Source: Clostridiales bacterium UBA7568 (lineage in GTDB: Bacteria > Bacillota > Clostridia > Oscillospirales > CAG-272). Taken from it: DNA of 50,280 nt. The notes beneath the pieces were generated by a model. That model did not search any database and was not told the origin of the DNA. It worked only from the letters and a program-made list of their open reading frames with translations. Below, in pieces: positions 47,854 through 50,280 of this stretch (position 1 is the stretch's first letter; each line of letters begins with the position of its first letter). The position numbers were made by a program, and so were the translations under genes. The DNA lies in the NCBI GenBank assembly GCA_002479075.1, contig DLLG01000003.1, positions 1-50,280 on the forward strand. The letters are read 5' to 3'.

Positions 47854-48461
47854 GAAAGGACCCTTATAAGGTTCTCGGCGTCGATAAAAACGCAACAGAC
47901 GAAGAGATCAAAAGCGCATACAGAGACCTTGCAAAAAAGTTTCATCCGGATAATTACGTCGGCTCTCCCCTCGCGGATCTCGCGAGCGAAAAAATGAAGG
48001 AGATAAACGAAGCGTATGACAAGATAACGAATATGCGCCGGCAGGAGAGAGAGTCGCAAAGCTCCGATGAATATTCGGGCAGCGAGAGCTCCTTCGGGCA
48101 GGAAAGCGGCTTTTCCGATATACGCAGGCTCATAGACGAACGCAATTTCTATGAGGCAGACGTGCTCTTGAACAACGTTGCCCCCTCCGAAAGAAACGCC
48201 GAATGGTATTATCTGAAAGGGCTTGTCTTTGCCGCAAGAGGCTGGTATTTCGAAGCCTCAAAGAACTTCTCGGAAGCGGCAGACAGAGATCCCGACAACC
48301 CGGAATACAAGCAGGCTGTTGAAAAAATGAAGGAAGCAGCCGGCGGTTACCGCAGAGAGGGCGAAGGCGGCGGATGCGGCGTTTGCGATGTCTGCTCAAC
48401 TCTTCTCTGTATGGATTGTATGTGCGAAGCCTGCGGAGGCGATTTTATCCGTTGCTGCTGA
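47850..48461 (+). CDS. J-domain protein with TPR-like middle and cysteine-rich tail
   Basis: The 203-residue protein has an N-terminal J domain (DPYKVLGVDKNATDEEIKSAYRDLAKKFHPDNYVG; the HPD motif is present). A Ser/Glu-rich linker and a helical TPR-like region follow (about 100-165). The glycine-rich tail holds eleven Cys in the last 33 residues (CGVCDVC, LLCMDCMCEACGGD, RCC). The J domain should stimulate an Hsp70 ATPase. The tail may bind metal. The start is the ATGA overlap with the DUF5685 gene; the longer open frame to 47718 is inside that gene. Confidence 0.88.
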   Translation: MRKDPYKVLGVDKNATDEEIKSAYRDLAKKFHPDNYVGSPLADLASEKMKEINEAYDKITNMRRQERESQSSDEYSGSESSFGQESGFSDIRRLIDERNFYEADVLLNNVAPSERNAEWYYLKGLVFAARGWYFEASKNFSEAADRDPDNPEYKQAVEKMKEAAGGYRREGEGGGCGVCDVCSTLLCMDCMCEACGGDFIRCC

Positions 48462-48462
48462 T

Positions 48463-48978
48463 ATGAAAAGGACAAAGAAAATTGCTCTCTGCGGCATACT
48501 TTCCGCCCTCGGAACGATAATTCTTTTCATCGGGGGATTGCTCGGCGTGCTGGATATTTCCGCGGCGTGTATAGCTTCGTTTATCGTGCTTTTCTGCTCG
48601 GCGGAGCTCGGCATCGGATACGGCTTTGCCGCTTATATCGTCATTTCCGTTCTGAGCTTTCTCATCTGCGGAAACAACCTCTTTGCGCCGATATGCTTTG
48701 CAGGGCTTTTCGGACCGATGGCGGCGACGAAGTTCATTTTCGATAAAGCGGGAAAGGTCCTCGGTATGCTACTGAAGATCGTCCTCCCTCTTGCACTTCT
48801 GACAGTCGGCTTTGTGTTCTTCTCGGAGCTTCTGGAGCTGCCGGAAAGCAAATGGCTTGAGATCGCATATTTTGCTCTTTCGGCGACGGTCGCCCTGCTG
48901 ACACAGAAGCTGTATACGGTTATGACAAGAATTTATTTCTTCCGCTGGAGAGACAAAATCAAAAAATTGCTCAAATAA
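48463..48978 (+). CDS. Small integral membrane protein of unknown function
   Basis: The 171-residue product has about five hydrophobic segments, starting MKRTKKIALCGILSALGTIILF, and a basic tail (RWRDKIKKLLK). The start of the sequence resembles ECF-transporter substrate-binding subunits in style, but I would not assign that. It starts one base after the J-domain stop codon, so it is translated with it. A strong terminator follows. Confidence 0.8.
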   Translation: MKRTKKIALCGILSALGTIILFIGGLLGVLDISAACIASFIVLFCSAELGIGYGFAAYIVISVLSFLICGNNLFAPICFAGLFGPMAATKFIFDKAGKVLGMLLKIVLPLALLTVGFVFFSELLELPESKWLEIAYFALSATVALLTQKLYTVMTRIYFFRWRDKIKKLLK

Positions 48979-48982
48979 CCCA

Positions 48983-49011
48983 AAAAGGCTTGCGCTGCGC
49001 GCAAGCCTTTT
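48983..49011 (+). terminator. Terminator after the J-domain/membrane protein genes
   Basis: A 13-bp perfect stem aaaaggcttgcgc / gcgcaagcctttt with a TGC loop and a T-rich tail (gttttttg). Confidence 0.92.
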
Positions 49012-49025
49012 GTTTTTTGTGAAAA

Positions 49026-49493
49026 TCAGCACATTGAGTTTACAGTCTTGTATCTGAACATCATTTCCGCGTGATTCTGCTCTTCGACCTCAATATCCGC
49101 AAGGAGCTTCCTCGCCTCCGTGCTGCCGAACTGAAACAGATCGAAATTATATGCGGAGGAAACATATTTCTCCGTTGTGATCGCGTCCGTGCAGAGGAAG
49201 GAATCATTGTCCTTGTCCGCCTGAACATAATTTCCCATATAGGTTGCCGCGGGGGAATACGTCGCGCCGGCATTATCGTTTACGTTTACATCCGTCGAAA
49301 CGGTTCCGCTCATAAGCGAATTGAGCGAGGAGAGATGCTTTTCTTCATCAGATTTTATCATTGTGAAAAGGTCGCAAAGAACCTTGTCCTTTGCCATAGA
49401 CGCATATTTTTCATACTTCTGAATACAGAGTTTTTCCTGATCCGCAAGATCCTTTACACAGTTTTTTTCCTTTTCGTTTAAGGTTATATTCAT
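49026..49493 (-). CDS. CotF-like spore coat protein (ferritin-like fold)
   Basis: The 155-residue protein has two helix-rich halves around a central Ser/Thr/Asn-rich stretch: LNEKEKNCVKDLADQEKLCIQKYEKYA, then SDEEKHLSSLNSLMSG, and near the end EVEEQNHAEMMFRYK. The E...E-x2-H repeats match the CotF/ferritin-like spore coat family. It should lie in the coat of the developing spore, and fits SpoIVA in the same window. A GGGAAG site precedes the start. A mother-cell promoter was not identified. Confidence 0.85.
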   Translation of the reverse strand: MNITLNEKEKNCVKDLADQEKLCIQKYEKYASMAKDKVLCDLFTMIKSDEEKHLSSLNSLMSGTVSTDVNVNDNAGATYSPAATYMGNYVQADKDNDSFLCTDAITTEKYVSSAYNFDLFQFGSTEARKLLADIEVEEQNHAEMMFRYKTVNSMC

Positions 49494-49598
49494 TTTTTCT
49501 TCCCGCGCCGACGACGTTTTTTCAAAGCCGTCGTGCGCTTTTCCTTTCGTTTGTTTTCGGTCACATATATTGTCTCCGAAAAAAACTCAAATATTCTT

Positions 49599-49816
49599 TT
49601 AAATATAATATTCGGCTCCGACGCCGTAAATTTCAAAATCGCCGCCGGACAGCTCAAGCGAAAAGCCGTAAAATTCCCTGCCGGGAACGTCAACCGTATA
49701 AACTATGGGTCGTTCCTCGGGGCAAAGGGTATATTCGTCCGGCTGGAGCTCTCCGTCAAGCCTGAAGCGGAGAGTCAGCGCCTTTCCTCGCTTTTTCTCT
49801 TGTATGGTACGTTCAT
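49599..49816 (-). pseudogene. Small SOS-type gene with a one-base frameshift
   Basis: After a strong AAGGAGGG site (49827-49834) the ATG at 49814-49816 opens a frame reading MNVPYKRKSEERR, then a stop. The next frame continues with a credible protein sequence: LTLRFRLDGELQPDEYTL, CPEERPIVYTVDVPG, REFYGFSLELSGGDFEIYG and VGAEYYI, ending at 49599. The length (218 bases) is one short of a multiple of three, and the second part has no start codon of its own. It is probably a small gene broken by one deletion, or an assembly error; programmed frameshifting is less likely. Its promoter carries LexA-like boxes. I do not recognise the family. Confidence 0.65.
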
Positions 49817-49864
49817 ATGACCGCCACCCTCCTTTTTGATTGGTTTTTCCCTTACCGTGACCAT

Positions 49865-49893
49865 ATTATACCACACATTTGTTCGTTTGTCAA
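49865..49893 (-). promoter_or_regulatory. Consensus promoter of the 49.6-kb small gene
   Basis: On the minus strand TTGACA (49888-49893), a 17-base spacer and TATAAT (49865-49870), both exact. A half-conserved LexA-like site (CGAACAAATGTGTG on the minus strand, 49872-49885) lies in the spacer. Confidence 0.9.
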
Positions 49894-49901
49894 TAATTTT
49901 C

Positions 49902-49915
49902 CGAACAGTTGTTCG
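49902..49915. promoter_or_regulatory. LexA (DinR) box candidate
   Basis: CGAACAGTTGTTCG differs from the Firmicute LexA consensus CGAACATATGTTCG only at the two central bases and keeps the CGAAC/GTTCG arms exactly. It lies 9 bases upstream of the -35 box. Confidence 0.75.
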
Positions 49916-49959
49916 CATTTTTGCCAAAATAAATAAGTCTCCCCATTAAAAGAGACATC

Positions 49960-50280
49960 TTCTTCCTTATGATATATTGTCCTGCCGGCTTTGCGCAAGC
50001 GTTTGCAGGCGTCGCCGAGAAGAGGGCGTTAAAAAAGCCTCTCCTTTCGGGAGAGGTGGCGCAAGAAGTGCGACGGAGAGGGGTCAATGCAAAAAAGAGA
50101 GGAATGTCTGCTCCTTCGATGAAAATATAAAGTTTGCTCAAATATTATTTAAAAATTTCCCTGTATATCGATAAAGACGGCGAGGCGGGACGGGAGACCC
50201 CTCCCCTACAATATAATGCCCGTATGTGCAGGCAATGAAATATTTGCACAAACCAATGACCGAAGTTTCTTTTGCCTACT
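49960..50280 (-). repeat. Dispersed repeat, modules B and A in inverted orientation
   Basis: About 49992-50085 holds module B (gcaagcgtttgcaggcgtcgccgagaag, gtggcgcaagaagtgcgacggagagggg) with an inserted hairpin, cctctcctttcgggagagg. About 50160-50280 is module A on the minus strand, reading from the window end agtaggcaaaagaaacttcgg. It is in opposite orientation to the copy at 1-120. Bases 49817-49959 hold the SOS promoter and leader described separately. No gene is seen in the repeat. Confidence 0.85.

Overview
The window looks like a chromosome segment of an anaerobic, endospore-forming gut-type Clostridia (Oscillospirales/Christensenellales-like), probably from an uncultured genome. The reasons are the stage IV sporulation protein SpoIVA, a CotF-type spore coat protein, a split transketolase, pyruvate phosphate dikinase, many LxxC lipoproteins, AGGAGG-type ribosome binding sites and strong TTGACA/TATAAT promoters. 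The genus cannot be fixed from the sequence alone. No rRNA, tRNA or CRISPR array was seen.

Left chromosomal part (1-18.7 kb). A dispersed repeat opens the window. Then come a small lipoprotein, a two-span membrane protein, an envelope block (family 4 glycosyltransferase, PlsC-type acyltransferase, and a glycosyltransferase-CsaB pyruvyltransferase fusion), the two transketolase subunits, and an asnS - aspartate aminotransferase - ddl - coaW operon. A cluster of composite repeats at 12.9-13.4 kb runs into the ribosome binding site of a small lipoprotein gene. After it lie spoIVA, a NERD protein, an iron-sulfur flavoprotein-like oxidoreductase, and a SipW/TasA-type exported beta-helix protein. 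Upstream of that last gene is an undescribed unit: a consensus promoter, a leader RNA with two mutually exclusive folds, a 31-residue peptide gene with a G9 tract, and a terminator.

Inserted element (about 18.78-37.75 kb). Imperfect inverted repeats bound a roughly 19 kb element starting 10-14 bp after the ppdK stop codon. Its left end carries a TnpX/TndX-type large serine recombinase, a TnpW-like small protein, a RepA_N-like protein with GATTGAT repeats upstream, a sigma factor behind a two-terminator leader ORF, and a lone winged-helix regulator. Its right end carries a LysR gene, a small helix-turn-helix gene behind an operator-loaded promoter, and an oriT-like set of hairpins. No relaxase or conjugation genes are present, so it looks mobilizable rather than self-transmissible.

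Cargo (22.8-36.2 kb). Sixteen tightly packed genes on one strand encode a redox/hydrolase pathway: three surface alpha/beta-hydrolase lipoproteins, two extracytoplasmic membrane-anchored flavodoxins, a DUF4405 haem-type membrane protein, four cytoplasmic flavodoxin-like proteins (three with a compact cysteine motif, one frameshifted), two aldo-keto reductases, three Fe-type alcohol dehydrogenases (one without three of its four metal ligands) and a carboxymuconolactone decarboxylase-cupin fusion. The inferred logic is hydrolysis of an ester or conjugate at the cell surface followed by reduction of a released carbonyl or quinone. The substrate is unknown.

Right chromosomal part (37.8-50.3 kb). 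Genes are ppdK, a fructosamine-kinase family gene, pth, mfd, a PrsA/SurA-like lipoprotein, a DUF5685 protein, a J-domain protein with a cysteine-rich tail, a membrane protein, a CotF-like coat protein, and a small frameshifted gene under a LexA-box promoter. The window closes in an inverted copy of the opening repeat.
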